NCBI GenBank assembly: GCA_947623455.1
Contig: OX392532.1
Span: forward strand, 6,208,001-6,272,000
Direction of reading: 5' to 3'
Length of the DNA stretch: 64,000 nt
Source: Mimachlamys varia
Taxonomy: Eukaryota; Mollusca; Bivalvia; Pectinida; Pectinidae
The notes below the pieces were generated by a model. It saw only the letters and a list, made by a program, of their open reading frames with translations. It did not search any database and was not told the DNA's origin. The position numbers were made by a program, and so were the translations under genes. Shown here piece after piece: positions 51,696-63,200 of this stretch. Numbering within the stretch: the stretch's first letter is position 1; each line of letters starts with the position of its first letter.

Positions 51696-52609
51696 TGATA
51701 GTTAATTTAAACACAACACATTGTCGGTAACTAATTTAGACACAGCAGCTGATCGACACCAAAGCTAATTTAAACTGGTCATCCATAGCTTATCAAGACA
51801 CAAAACTTATCGGTTATTATACTGCACGCCGTTTTAAATATTGCAGTATTCTCAATTTGATGTGAAAGCGAAATTAACAAATTGCATGATATAGCCAATA
51901 GTGTTAAAGCAATAAGATAATTTCCGCAAAAACCTCACCACCAGTACAAAATGCCGACACCCTTTGTTACCTCAGAAACACTTTAAGTACCCATGTATGA
52001 CGAGGAAGAACATACGATTAGGTTATTCATAAGGGAGCATTTCTGTCACTACCTTAACGTCAGATGTGCCGTAGACTCTACGAGAGCTTTTGACAATTCT
52101 ACATTGTAAGTAGTAAACATGTTATTGAATAGAACAACATTATCATTAAGAACAGTGCTTTTTCATAATATGGCATGGAAGCGTGTTCATTAGTTTTTTG
52201 AACAACTTTTCGACAAATTCTAATAGTAACAATTACTTACAGATAGAAATACAATGTTTTTACATTGTTGTCTGAGGACAACCTAATGTAAAACAAGGCG
52301 TAATTGGTAACGAATCATTGATAACACCTAAATTACGATAACGAATGAAGGCATATCAGTTAATCTTTAGTTATTCAGATGAAGGAATTTGTCTTACTGT
52401 TTCATAAAGGAAAAATGCAAGATGGGGTGAAACACCCCTTTGAATATATTAATCACTATTTATCTATACATTAAGTTTTGCCACATAAATTTAGCATGGT
52501 TGAATGGTAAATATGTATAAAACACAATATGGACATTTGCTGTTTTCTGTGTTTATTTGGCTTTCACAACTGATTCAGCATATAAAATATTTCTTTTCTT
52601 GTGTTTAAG
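51696..52609. other. upstream region of otopetrin-like 3
   Basis: Likely promoter and 5' non-coding exon. A donor-like ACATT|GTAAGT occurs at about 52,101-52,110 in a block resembling 46,925-46,990. An acceptor, TTGTGTTTAAG, ends at 52609, 27 bp before the ATG. Confidence 0.4.
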
Positions 52610-52636
52610 AATAACCCAACTACGCAACAAAACAGC

Positions 52637-54364
52637 ATGCCTTGGTTAGACGTAGTGGAGTCTGTGTTAGTTCTCCCGTTCATGGCGGGGTATGTAAAGG
52701 CGGGACGGAATCGACCAGCTCACCTTGATGGGACAACATCTATAATTGTATTCAGCACATTCCTTATCTCCCTCGTTCTTCTGATTGCGAAAACGATGAC
52801 GGGTGATTACGAAAAGATATTTCATTACCGCGATTTCCATGTAATTTTGTCCTGTATTGCCTATATTGGCTTGCTTTCCTATATCATACTGATCATCCTT
52901 CTCAGAGTCAAGGGCTTCAACAGCTTATTAGAGCAACAAACCGCACAGAGTACGTCTAGTCTCCACATCCTCTTCCTCTGGATGTTTGGGGTTGCATCCG
53001 TCTTCTTTTGTGTATTGAAGACGGGCCGGCTGATAGAATGTGAGCTTCCGCTAGAATCGGATGTTGCTTCGTATTTGTCGGTGATTGAATGTTCTTATTA
53101 TGTAACCATGGCTCTGTTCCTATTGATACAAATGCTGTTACTGACCTATCTGAAGCTTTTTAAGTTCAAAAAATCGTTGCTTCTTCAGTATTGGATTATG
53201 ATAATTATATCTACAAACTTGTCGATGTGTGCTTATGGATTTCGCGATCTTGACTTGAACGACATGTACGTCGGCAATGGGACATGGATTACTCTCAATT
53301 GTACCGATCAAACATTTTCTCAAATGCTTGAAGTTTCTGATAAAGTCCTCAATCCAACGTTTCTGGAATGTTCCTTTCTATCGATAACCCTTATTCAGAA
53401 TATGTCATCTAAATGTGAGACAGGTAATACTGTGAATGACAACAGCGAACTTCATGTCGTTACTACATCTACTGACAGTGTATCAGATGTTAAAGTCACC
53501 CGCTCTGTTACTCATGGACGTAGGAGATCCCATTCGTCAAGCGAACCTAACAACGACATTGAATACGATCATGATATTTCACCCGGACCTACTCCAAGGA
53601 CACCACTGCTGTCTGATTCTCATATATCTAGAAGTGGATCACAATTGGCTTCTGTTAGGCACGCTGGCGGTAAAACTAACAAAGAAGCTTTTAAGCCACT
53701 GTTTTGGTATTACGTCAGCATGTTGTTTTCCTGGATACTCGGCATCGCTGTTTTGATCGTTTACCTAGTAGAAATCACTAGTAAGAGTACCGACAGAAAT
53801 TTGTTAAACGCTCGAGATGTATGCGAGATATTTGCTACATGTATGATGGTCGTTTATGTACATGCAGGATATTATCTCCTGTCGAAACACACCGAACCAA
53901 AAGTTGACGTTGCCCCTGTTTCTGGAAGTGAATATATCTTCATTATATCATCGGTCGGGTCATTCTTTTCGTGCATTTTTAGCGCATTGAGTTTTATACA
54001 TTCTGCACCCCCCTTCTATAAGGTGCATGTAGCGTCACGTATTATCATAGGAGCAATATCCTACACACAGACCGTGTTTATTCTACATGCCAAACGATGC
54101 AGAAGGAAGCGCACCACTGAAAACATATCGTCCCTACGGTCAGTGTTGTTGCTGCTCGTCATGTACAATTTTGTTTTCTGGATTATCGAAAGTTTTATAT
54201 ATGGCGGATATTACGATGTGAAATCTGTGGAAAGGAAATACCTCGGTCCTGATCTGTGGAACTTCCGAGCAAGCATTTGCCATCCCCTCTTCATGTACTT
54301 TAGTTTTGTTTCAGCATTGGAAATGTACAATCTATTCAAACAATTCGCAGTAAAACACAGATAA
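52637..54364 (+). CDS. otopetrin-like proton channel 3
   Basis: 575 residues, a more diverged third member. It keeps the N-terminal NRPAHLDGTTS, LFLWMFGVASVFFC, ISTNLSMCAYGF, LNPTFLECSFLSI (Glu retained, Tyr changed to Cys), ISYTQTVFILHAKR, MYNFVFWIIESF and ICHPLFMYFSFVSALEMYNLF. The central loop is longer than in the other two, with a basic and Ser-rich GRRRSHSSSEP (294-304) and RTPLL (321-325) in place of DTPLL. The start at ATG (PWLDVV) matches MAWSDVV of the paralogues in position and follows an acceptor by 27 bp; the in-frame ATG at 52601 spans the acceptor. The same gene structure in all three shows they arose by tandem duplication of a gene whose coding part is one exon. Confidence 0.85.
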   Translation: MPWLDVVESVLVLPFMAGYVKAGRNRPAHLDGTTSIIVFSTFLISLVLLIAKTMTGDYEKIFHYRDFHVILSCIAYIGLLSYIILIILLRVKGFNSLLEQQTAQSTSSLHILFLWMFGVASVFFCVLKTGRLIECELPLESDVASYLSVIECSYYVTMALFLLIQMLLLTYLKLFKFKKSLLLQYWIMIIISTNLSMCAYGFRDLDLNDMYVGNGTWITLNCTDQTFSQMLEVSDKVLNPTFLECSFLSITLIQNMSSKCETGNTVNDNSELHVVTTSTDSVSDVKVTRSVTHGRRRSHSSSEPNNDIEYDHDISPGPTPRTPLLSDSHISRSGSQLASVRHAGGKTNKEAFKPLFWYYVSMLFSWILGIAVLIVYLVEITSKSTDRNLLNARDVCEIFATCMMVVYVHAGYYLLSKHTEPKVDVAPVSGSEYIFIISSVGSFFSCIFSALSFIHSAPPFYKVHVASRIIIGAISYTQTVFILHAKRCRRKRTTENISSLRSVLLLLVMYNFVFWIIESFIYGGYYDVKSVERKYLGPDLWNFRASICHPLFMYFSFVSALEMYNLFKQFAVKHR

Positions 54365-54753
54365 TTAAAAAACAAACCATGCAAAAGAAAAAGTGAAAAA
54401 TATAATATTATCATTTTTTGTCAATTCAAGTTTAAAATTTTGTTAATTCGATTTACTTTAAATACATTTGATATACATTGTTAGTTTTTTTACCAAGCCG
54501 GTAGTTTCTTTACGTGTTGTTTCCAAATGTATTTAAGTCAGAATATGCTGTTATGCAGGTTATCAAATCAAATCAGTATGTATTCATGATAGGGCATGAG
54601 CTTTGTCATATATAATTTAGTTATTGTATTTCGTATGTTTAAATATAAACTTAAAACTCATGCTACACGTGTAGAAAATTGCTGCTTCAAATCAAAATAT
54701 TTGTTTACCGTTTATAAAATATGTTTATCATTATCGCCTCTGTATAATTTGTA

Positions 54754-54759
54754 AATAAA
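54754..54759 (+). terminator. polyadenylation signal, otopetrin-like 3
   Basis: AATAAA about 390 bp past the stop codon. No nearer hexamer was noticed. Confidence 0.35.
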
Positions 54760-54879
54760 AATCTATCATATTTTTGCATGTGTTAATATTTTGCTTTGGA
54801 TATTCGCTATCATTTAGTTATATATACATTAAAATGTAGGTATACGCTAGCGTATAAAATTTTGTTTTCATGATAAAAA

Positions 54880-55050
54880 TTAAGATGACGTAACATACAC
54901 ACGTTTTGCATCTTTTAAATGAATTACACTGCATCAAATACCCTTTTCCTCCTTCAAGTACTCATCAGTGATGCTAGGTGCCAAAAGGAGGGAATCGATA
55001 TTTTCTAAACTAATGTAGAAGCAGAAGGGTCAGATGCGTAAACCCCCTTT
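54880..55050 (-). repeat. hammerhead-bearing dispersed repeat, copy 1
   Basis: Minus-strand copy of the repeat at 59,805 and 62,005: ACGCATCTGACCCTTCTGC, TTCTACATTAGTTTAG, CTTTTGGCACCTAGCATCAC, CTGATGAG, then TGATGCAGTGTAATT. The ribozyme-like core is 54931-54974. Confidence 0.7.
54931..54974 (-). ncRNA. degenerate hammerhead ribozyme motif
   Basis: GCATCA (54974-54969) pairs with TGATGC (54936-54931), enclosing CTGATGA (54968-54962). The second core segment reads GGAAAAGGG instead of CGAAAC, so catalysis is unlikely. Confidence 0.35.
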
Positions 55051-57033
55051 ATTTTTGACTGGACCAGATATGGATATCATCATGTCATTATTTACTTCGT
55101 TTTTTTTTGTAAAGATTTATGATGATCTCTTATCCATTTTTTGGGCTTCTCTAAAGTCATGAAAACTGTATAAAACCTAGTCAAAAACGCGCCCGAGATT
55201 CCTGAATTTCGAAAGCTGTCTGATAAAGTGTATTTGGCTCGCTCAGCAAGCGGGATAATGCAATGAATTATGCTTCCCTTTGCGACCAATTGAAAATGTT
55301 GGCCTGGATCGTTGATATGTACAATAAACATGTATTTCTCAAGTATGCAATTTCCCTGTATACAAAAGTGTTTGTATAATAAAGGGTTATCTATTATTAC
55401 GTTTGACGTAAGATAACGAGGTACTTATTGTTCACTGATGTCGATAATAAGGAAGCTAAGACCAATGCCGTTCTTGATATATTATTTTGCCTATGAAATA
55501 GTTCAATACTTCTTTGTGTATACCTTTAGGAAACTATTGTCATGTATTTTTTTATTTTGCCATTTTTTTCTGTTTTTTTTTTTTAAATCAAGGAAACAGA
55601 TAAGTATCCGTCTTATACACCACAAGGAAATATTCTTCTAGCCATTCATGAATCATTGTCGAAAGAAAAAAATTGAACCAGACAATCATCCACAGACATT
55701 GTAAGGACTGGACATTAAATGTTTCCGCATGGCTACATTACTTGCTGGAAAATGTATAAATCAAGGACTGATTTCATATATACAGTAAAACTTCGCTTAA
55801 AGACCACCTCAGAATATCAAGACCAGTTTTGAAAAGTCCGAAATACCACTTTTGCACTAAGTTTCATCTCATTTCTTCGACCACCGTCCAAACACAAAGT
55901 CATCTGGTGTTGATTTCACTGTACACCTGTCAAGTGTCAGATCAGTAGTGTATTTTGTTGTCAGATTGGCTAATCAGTTACAATTGTTTTGTGTTTAACA
56001 TTATAAAGCCTAGGCCTTCAGTGAAATACAGTGATTTTGAGTAATTTAAATAGGTAATTGTTGACCTATTCTGCATTGAATGAAATCTGTAGATATTTAA
56101 CTTTACAAAAATATATACTTCTGGTAGATTTTGATGTGTGATGGCGGATTGATATGGGGTCAAAAGTCAGAGGGTGGTTCCGTCCCATTTCACTGGTTTG
56201 ACGTGTAAATTTCCGGTTGTCCGAAGCAGACGCCTGTAGCGAGCTAATATACCAGTAAACTCCTCTTAAAATGCCCCCTGAAGCCTTTGTCATGTATGTA
56301 CCTGTGAATTTAGGCAGTTGTCACAAGTGTTGAACTTCAGATATTTAAGTTATTAGCTCGAATGCTTAGTAATAACATATAGTAAATTATTTAGTTGTGT
56401 GAGTCCTTTAAGTGAGTGGATATAAGGATGTAATTAAGAATTAATACCTCTATCCGTAAGCTGAACATCTATATTTGATACTTTATTGGTCACAAGTCTC
56501 TCGTAAAACAGATTAATGGTCGGTATTACGTCAGTAGATTACTAACGGACAAAAAAACTGATTTTGAAACCAGTTTCTGTTAAACTGTACATAAATACTA
56601 ATTAATATGTGGGAAAAGAAATATTCAATCAGTCATTTTCGAATTAATAACAAAACATAACTGACAAACAAATGCAATTTATCGCTAATACACCAACAAC
56701 AACAGATAAACAATTGTAATGCAGTGTTTGGATGGACAACTAAGAATACATACTACATGTATAAGGAAATAATAATAATGAGCAAATTGGCCCCCTTTGT
56801 CATGCATTCAGTGTATGTATTCTTGTGTTTCTTTGAATGGAACAAAACCGCAAACAAGGCAGCGGTGGTACTACGCTATAAAGCGTGGCATTGTCGTAAT
56901 ACGATGTAACAGAATTTTCCAGGGTACTTTGTAATTTGATATATGATGAAAAATTAACACATGATATTCTCTAGTACACATAAACCCCTTGACACAGATT
57001 CTTCCTCCCGAATTAAGTATAGCCAGGCTTCGT
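55051..57033. other. intergenic region between otopetrin cluster and minus-strand gene
   Basis: AT-rich. ACAGTAAAACTTCGCTTAAAG near 55,782 looks like a terminus of a pogo/Tigger-like DNA transposon, but no matching inverted end was found. The 3' UTR of the minus-strand gene must begin at 57,033; no clear polyadenylation hexamer was identified. Confidence 0.4.
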
Positions 57034-57241
57034 CTACCAACAGTCTATTTGTTCCTGGATACTCATCGGGAGTCTCACATTACTGAAGTCGTCTTTCCAG
57101 AAGTTTTCAGGAAGATCTGAAGAGGGCACGATCTCGTCATCGAAGATTAATCTCACGGTACAATTTTTCAAAAGAGTTTCCAAATCAAACGGAGCCTGCT
57201 TTTTTGGAAAAGCGTCGCTGCTCATTAACCCATCATACGCT
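57034..57241 (-). CDS. RAMA-protein last exon
   Basis: Acceptor CCAATTTTTAG precedes 57241. It reads AYDGLMSSDAF, then LLKNCTVRLIFDDEIVPSSD and LPENFWKDDF, and stops at TAG. It resembles a short partner-binding tail after the RAMA domain. In vertebrate ANKRD31 the C-terminal tail binds REC114, so this tail may do likewise; that is inference. Confidence 0.8.
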
Positions 57242-60200
57242 CTAAAAATTGGAAAAGAGATACATATTTTATTATATTATATATTAGTTTAATTTAGATA
57301 AATATGTAAATTGTCGAACAAGTAATTACAAAACATATAGTAATCTTATTTTTCCGTACTCTTGGGACACTACAAACACGTTTGATATATGTTAGCTGTA
57401 TTGTAAGAGCTTCCTGCTTCTGTAATTTTAGAATTTTCTCAATATCTTCTCATTCTCATGATAAACCTCACCAAAACCGCTAATACTATTTCAAGTTTTC
57501 ATATAATCTTGGTTCATGTTTTAACTTTATTTTTAACTAGCGTTATTGGAAAGAGATCCCTTAGTCAATGCTTTAACTTTACTTTCTGTGATTGGGATTC
57601 ATTAACTTAATAAATAAAGACCAGTAATAAATTGGTTCATTATTGAATAATAACCTACGCATCATATTTTAATGTTACGGCTTGTTTTGTTATCTGAATC
57701 CGTGTCTGTGTGGCCTGCTGTTTTCGTAAAATTAAAAAATTGAAATTGTTCACGTGCTCTGAAATGTGACCGAGACATACCTACACGTGATGGGCTGCAC
57801 GATTTAGGGGCTTCAGAAAAGTATATTTTTGTAAAGAGTCCCGTTTTTAAAAGTTTCTTTCTTCGAAATAAATATTCAAAAAGGAATTTCTAATTAACTA
57901 CTAATGTATTTTTTTGTTGTTGTGTGTTAGAAGCTCACCTGTTATTCACTGGTTCGACGTTAGTCTTCGTCAAATCTGTGATAAAAGAATCAATACAGGA
58001 TTCTGAATAAATGAAGCCATCCATAGTGAATAGAGTACAGATTTACTTATTCATTGAATCACTTCCGTTGATCAAACTTTAAAAGAATATATGATTTTCA
58101 TAATAGTTCTAAAAATTACAATTTATTCAGTTTTCAATTTTTGTCTTTTTGTATCAGGAAGAATACAAAATAAACATAAATACTTAAGATTCAACAAGCC
58201 CTCAAAATGATGCAGTAGCCACCATGAATATCATTCCCTAAAATTTACATGGAGTCTCTCGTACCAGAGACCAGGTGTTCCGGAAGAGTAACCGTCTTCC
58301 GCTTTAAGTACGATTTTTGTACATTCCCATAGCCTCTCTTTTTAGGCCGATTTGCCTCTTCACATCAATATATTTACATTATGTGTTGCTTTTGCCTATA
58401 TATCATTACTAAATCAAATTGTAGTATATCACACTGTATACTACAATTTGCAATCCGCATCACATGCTATTATTTCTGGCGCCATGTTGGACTACGCAAT
58501 ATCAAAGCTTTGCACTCCGCCTCAGATAATAAGTATAATGACTTTGAATCAATCACTTTGATGACACTGATTTAAATCAGGCTATTATGACGTCATGTCC
58601 GGCGCCATGTTTGACTACGTTACATCAAGGCTTTGCACTCCGCCTCATATAACATGTATAATGGCTGTGTATCAATAGCTCAGATGACGCTGATTTAAAT
58701 AGACACAGGCATATTTTAAAATTATCCGTAATATAAATATACGCATTGAACTGTTACCAGATGTAGTATACAGTCGGTATGAATACAATTTTTGTAACAG
58801 ATGATTAATCATGTCGCCCTAGCTGGCGATATTCTATTCATCTGCCTCCCAAATTGTATTCATATCGACTGTATACTACATCTGGTAACAGTTCAATGCT
58901 TAAATAAAAAGAAATCAAGTTCAGTATGACCTAGTTATATTAAGGAACTTTGAACATGTCCTTTCGTAGCATTCATTTTGGCTGCTGATGAGATTTACAT
59001 GTCATAAGTATGGTGAACTATTTGATTGAAGACATCAGCTTTAATGCCCTTTTATTGACCAGGTTAACGTAGTAATGGGCATTTTTAATAGTTAATATAC
59101 TATAATACCAGTTAAAGATATCTTGTTATTAGGGTCTTTGGAAAAACATTATCACGGGGTTGAAGTCTGGGGTGACTAATGCAACCTTTAGGGGGTTGTC
59201 GAACCTTAAGTAACAACATTTGGAATTTCACAACACAATCTCTTTTCATAATGAAAAAAATACAAGGTTTTCTTGGAAAACGTATAAATGATTCTTTGAT
59301 TACAATTGTATATATAATGGCTGCATAAATTAAACTTACACGCTTTTAACTATTTAACATAGACCCGGCTACCAAAGTCACGTTTGTAGAAGATTAAATG
59401 GGACATAACACAGATCACATACCTATTATAGACGTGGGATCTGGATCGACAAAGGTCAGCAGCGGTTGGCCATGATAGAAAACCTAACAAAAAACAACCC
59501 ATACCAATGCAAGCAAATAGTGTGAACATCAAACTACACAACTGGCTACTCACCAATCAAAGGTTAGGATAATAAAAAATGTGGCTATATTGTAATTAAG
59601 ATAATATCCTTAATTTCATCGAGTATTTCCAAATGCAACAACTATCATGTGGGTTTTTTCATCTTAACTCCATGAGAAAAATGTTTTGAAGAAAGTACAG
59701 AAAGGCGTTTAAAGGATGCTTACATTCACTATAGTATTGCTGTTGTAAATATTGTACATTTTATATCGACCACATTTGAGACGAGTCTTTTAATCAATGT
59801 ATTACCTTACCCTTCTGCTTCTACATTAGTTTAGTGAGTAAGGATTTCCACCTTTTGGCCTCTAGCTTCACTGAGGAGGACGAAACAGCTGTATGATGCA
59901 GTATAATTGTTTCTATTGAATAGATACTGTATCTAATTACTAAATTCAAAAGGTGCAACATATATGTGTGTGTTAATTCATCTTTTAGGAATTTAAATTA
60001 AGTATTCTATTTTTATCATATTATTCTTATAACAACTGTGAAGGAACTCTGTACAAGAAGACAGTGAGGAGGATTCACCACAGACACAGACACCTCGTAC
60101 CTCTCTGTAAGCTCGCCTCTTTTTTACCAGTACACCGTCATTGACAGCTGAGACCCACTGGACCGGGGTCTTAAACACCTCCCCTCCTGGTCCTCGTATC

Positions 60201-63200
60201 AACCCAGACTCCAGCAGGCTACCGACATACCGACCATACTTGAAAGGGAAAACACAAATATTAAAAATACAGATAATTAAATATAAATTTGGGAACAAAA
60301 AGAGACCAGACAGTGGAGGATCTTTCCTAATTACAAGTTATGCCTTGTTAGACACCAAAGGTAACCATGACAGTGAAAGAAAGTATCTGTCACACATATC
60401 TGTTTAATGGCTCCACTACTCTCTCCTCAACGTCGCACTTAAAGCTAAATATTATAACATAGCTTAAATAGAATTCAGAATTAGTATTCAGCATTTAATT
60501 ACAGACCTTTGTATATATACAGTACTATACCAATTCACTGTGTCTGTACTTATGCAACACGCAGTCTCACTGAACTCCATTTTCCTTCATCATTTTACAC
60601 CACATTTTACAAACACTCCAACTATTAACATATGTTGCTACAGTTCAATATTTCTCCGTAGTTGGTAATTAAAAAAAGGTAAAATCACAATATGTACCTT
60701 GGATTCTGTGGCAAGGCAATCCTTTCCAGGCACGAGAGCACCCCGGTCTATCAGAGTCCTTAGAGGCGGGTATTTTGTCTGTACCGCAGTGCTGCTAGGC
60801 TGTTCAGAGTGCTCCAGTGTAGCATCGTAAAATGGCTACATCAAATATATATGAAACAGACAATACATCGATTAATACCAGCACTGTTATTACATTCTTT
60901 GCTTTGAGATTGTTAGGACCAATATATGGTCGATAACATTAGAGAATATCAAAATAACTTCAACCCAGCAAACGTGTTGAAAAAGGTCAATTATCGAGAG
61001 TTGCTATAATTGATTGTATCTTTAAGTCAGTTTAAGTATCCAGCTTGTTTAGAATTGTGAGCTTCAATAAATGTACAAGTGCTACATACAGGTAGGTTTC
61101 TGTAGAGAATACACTATAAACCATCTACAGGCTTTATAAAGAAAGTTTCCATTCCGAACACTTATGTAACTTGATTCACAAGACTAGCTTACTTTACTTA
61201 CCCGTAACTCATCTGTCGTTTTCCTTTGATCCTCTTGTGTATGTTCTGTGTAGGGAACGCTCGGAGTCTGTAACACTGGGATAGGAACTTCGCATTCCTC
61301 CTCCTCCTTCTGGCTCTCAGCTATAAGTCGTCTTTGCTGTATTCTCCTATGGATTTCCGACGATTTTACTGGAAATACGTCACTACACGATGCAGTACTT
61401 GGTGAAATGTTATCAACAGCTGTGACGTTCTGTATAGGAGGAGATTTGAATATAGGGCCATGATACGTCTTCTGATGCTGAAGCTGGGGTGGTGAACTCA
61501 GTGTTATAACTGACGTGTTTGGCCGTGGTTTTACTATTGGCGGAGGAACAAAAATAGGTTTGACTTTTGCAGGTGTTTGTCCGATACTTTGATATGGAGC
61601 ATTTGTCTTGGCGAACAAGATGCGGACGTTTGGATTAATAACAACCCGTGAAATGGTTTCTTTAGACGTCAAATTCGGCAGTACATTTTTCAGCGTTCTG
61701 CTGCTATGAAAGTGCTGAAATAAAAAATCAGATAATTAAAATATCGAATTATAAATTGTCCATAATCAATCGCTAGTACTTTGCAAAGATGAAGTGAAAA
61801 CAATAACGTACACCTAATCTTAATTTGAGAGGTACACACTTTCCTGAAAAGAATGGGGAACGACTGCTGTTTTGAAGAAAGACGACCGGCATATCATTTT
61901 GCTCACACAAGCCAAAACATTCCCCCACCTTTTCGTAGTACACGATTTGAAATCATACAGAAACAGTTTAATCTTACTTCTAAATTAATAAATTAAAGGG
62001 GTTCTACGCATCTGACCCTTCTGTTTCTACGTTAGTTTAGAAATTTTTGATTCCCACCTTTTGGCCCCTAGCATCACTGACGAGTCCTAGGAGAACGAAA
62101 CAGCTGTATGGTGCAGTTTAATTAATTTTTTCGGCATACTGTATCTATTACTTAATTCAAAAGGTGCAGCACATATGTGTGTTACGTCACTTTTAATGAT
62201 TTTTATTCATTCAATACGGTTTCTTTTCAACATCATTTGTCTGTTACCCCATTGGGTATGATTTCCCCCTCCTCGTTTCTTTCGTATGAAAGATGATATT
62301 TTGAAACAAAACAATACTATAATGTCACGGAATTCAGTGGAAAAATCAAATCACGATAAAACATTATCATAAATGCGTGCTGAAAACATGGCTTTTAAAA
62401 TTTGTATTGGAAGAACGAGAGGGAAAAAAATCACCATCTACTCTACCTCAAGAGTGTAATAGAGATAAATTCTACCCTGGGTTTGATAATTTGCTCGTCC
62501 AAGGCTGTGCGTTATATGAATACCCGTTACAGAGCATCCTGTTGGAGTTCACACCTGACCGTTAGGGGAAGAAGACTTGTTCCCGTACTATTTCAAATAA
62601 CATCACTAACCTGTGTTTCCAATCCAGCCCTGATCATCGTAGGTATGCTACACGTTCCACCACTGTTAGAAACAGGCATAGGTCGATCGGTCTGTACTGG
62701 AGCAGGTCTTTCCTCAATACGGATACATGATTGTATTGTAGAACATTCCCCGACAAGACCACTTGGCTGTGCTGCAGAAGACCTCGTCTCGACATGTGTA
62801 CATGACTCTGGCGAAGATCTATTCTTAGCACGAGTGCTTGACTCTTGTGGATCCGGCTGGTTTATCGGTGACGTCGAAAACGTTTTCTCACGAGGACTTT
62901 TTAGAACTAAACTTGATTTTTGCTGAGAAATTGAGGATTTAAACGACGAGTTTGCCGAGACTGTTCCAGGGCCGCCATGCCTCGGCACCTCACTACCATT
63001 GCCTATCAAGGATCTGTTGGTGAACGCCTTTGACGCCATCGACATCTGTTCCGTGCTTTTTTTCACTGGAATATTACTGGTACTGGAAAGTAGCAAACTT
63101 TGTGAGAATGACTCTGTGGTTATACAAGACGATCTAGATGACTGTGTGTCCTGTACGCGCTGTTCCTTTGAGACTGGAGGAGTAACAACCACCTGGCTTG

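Noticed and set aside
55780..56290. Complete pogo/Tigger-like transposon
   Set aside because: Only one terminus-like sequence was seen; the similar sequence near 56,250 is in the same orientation rather than inverted.
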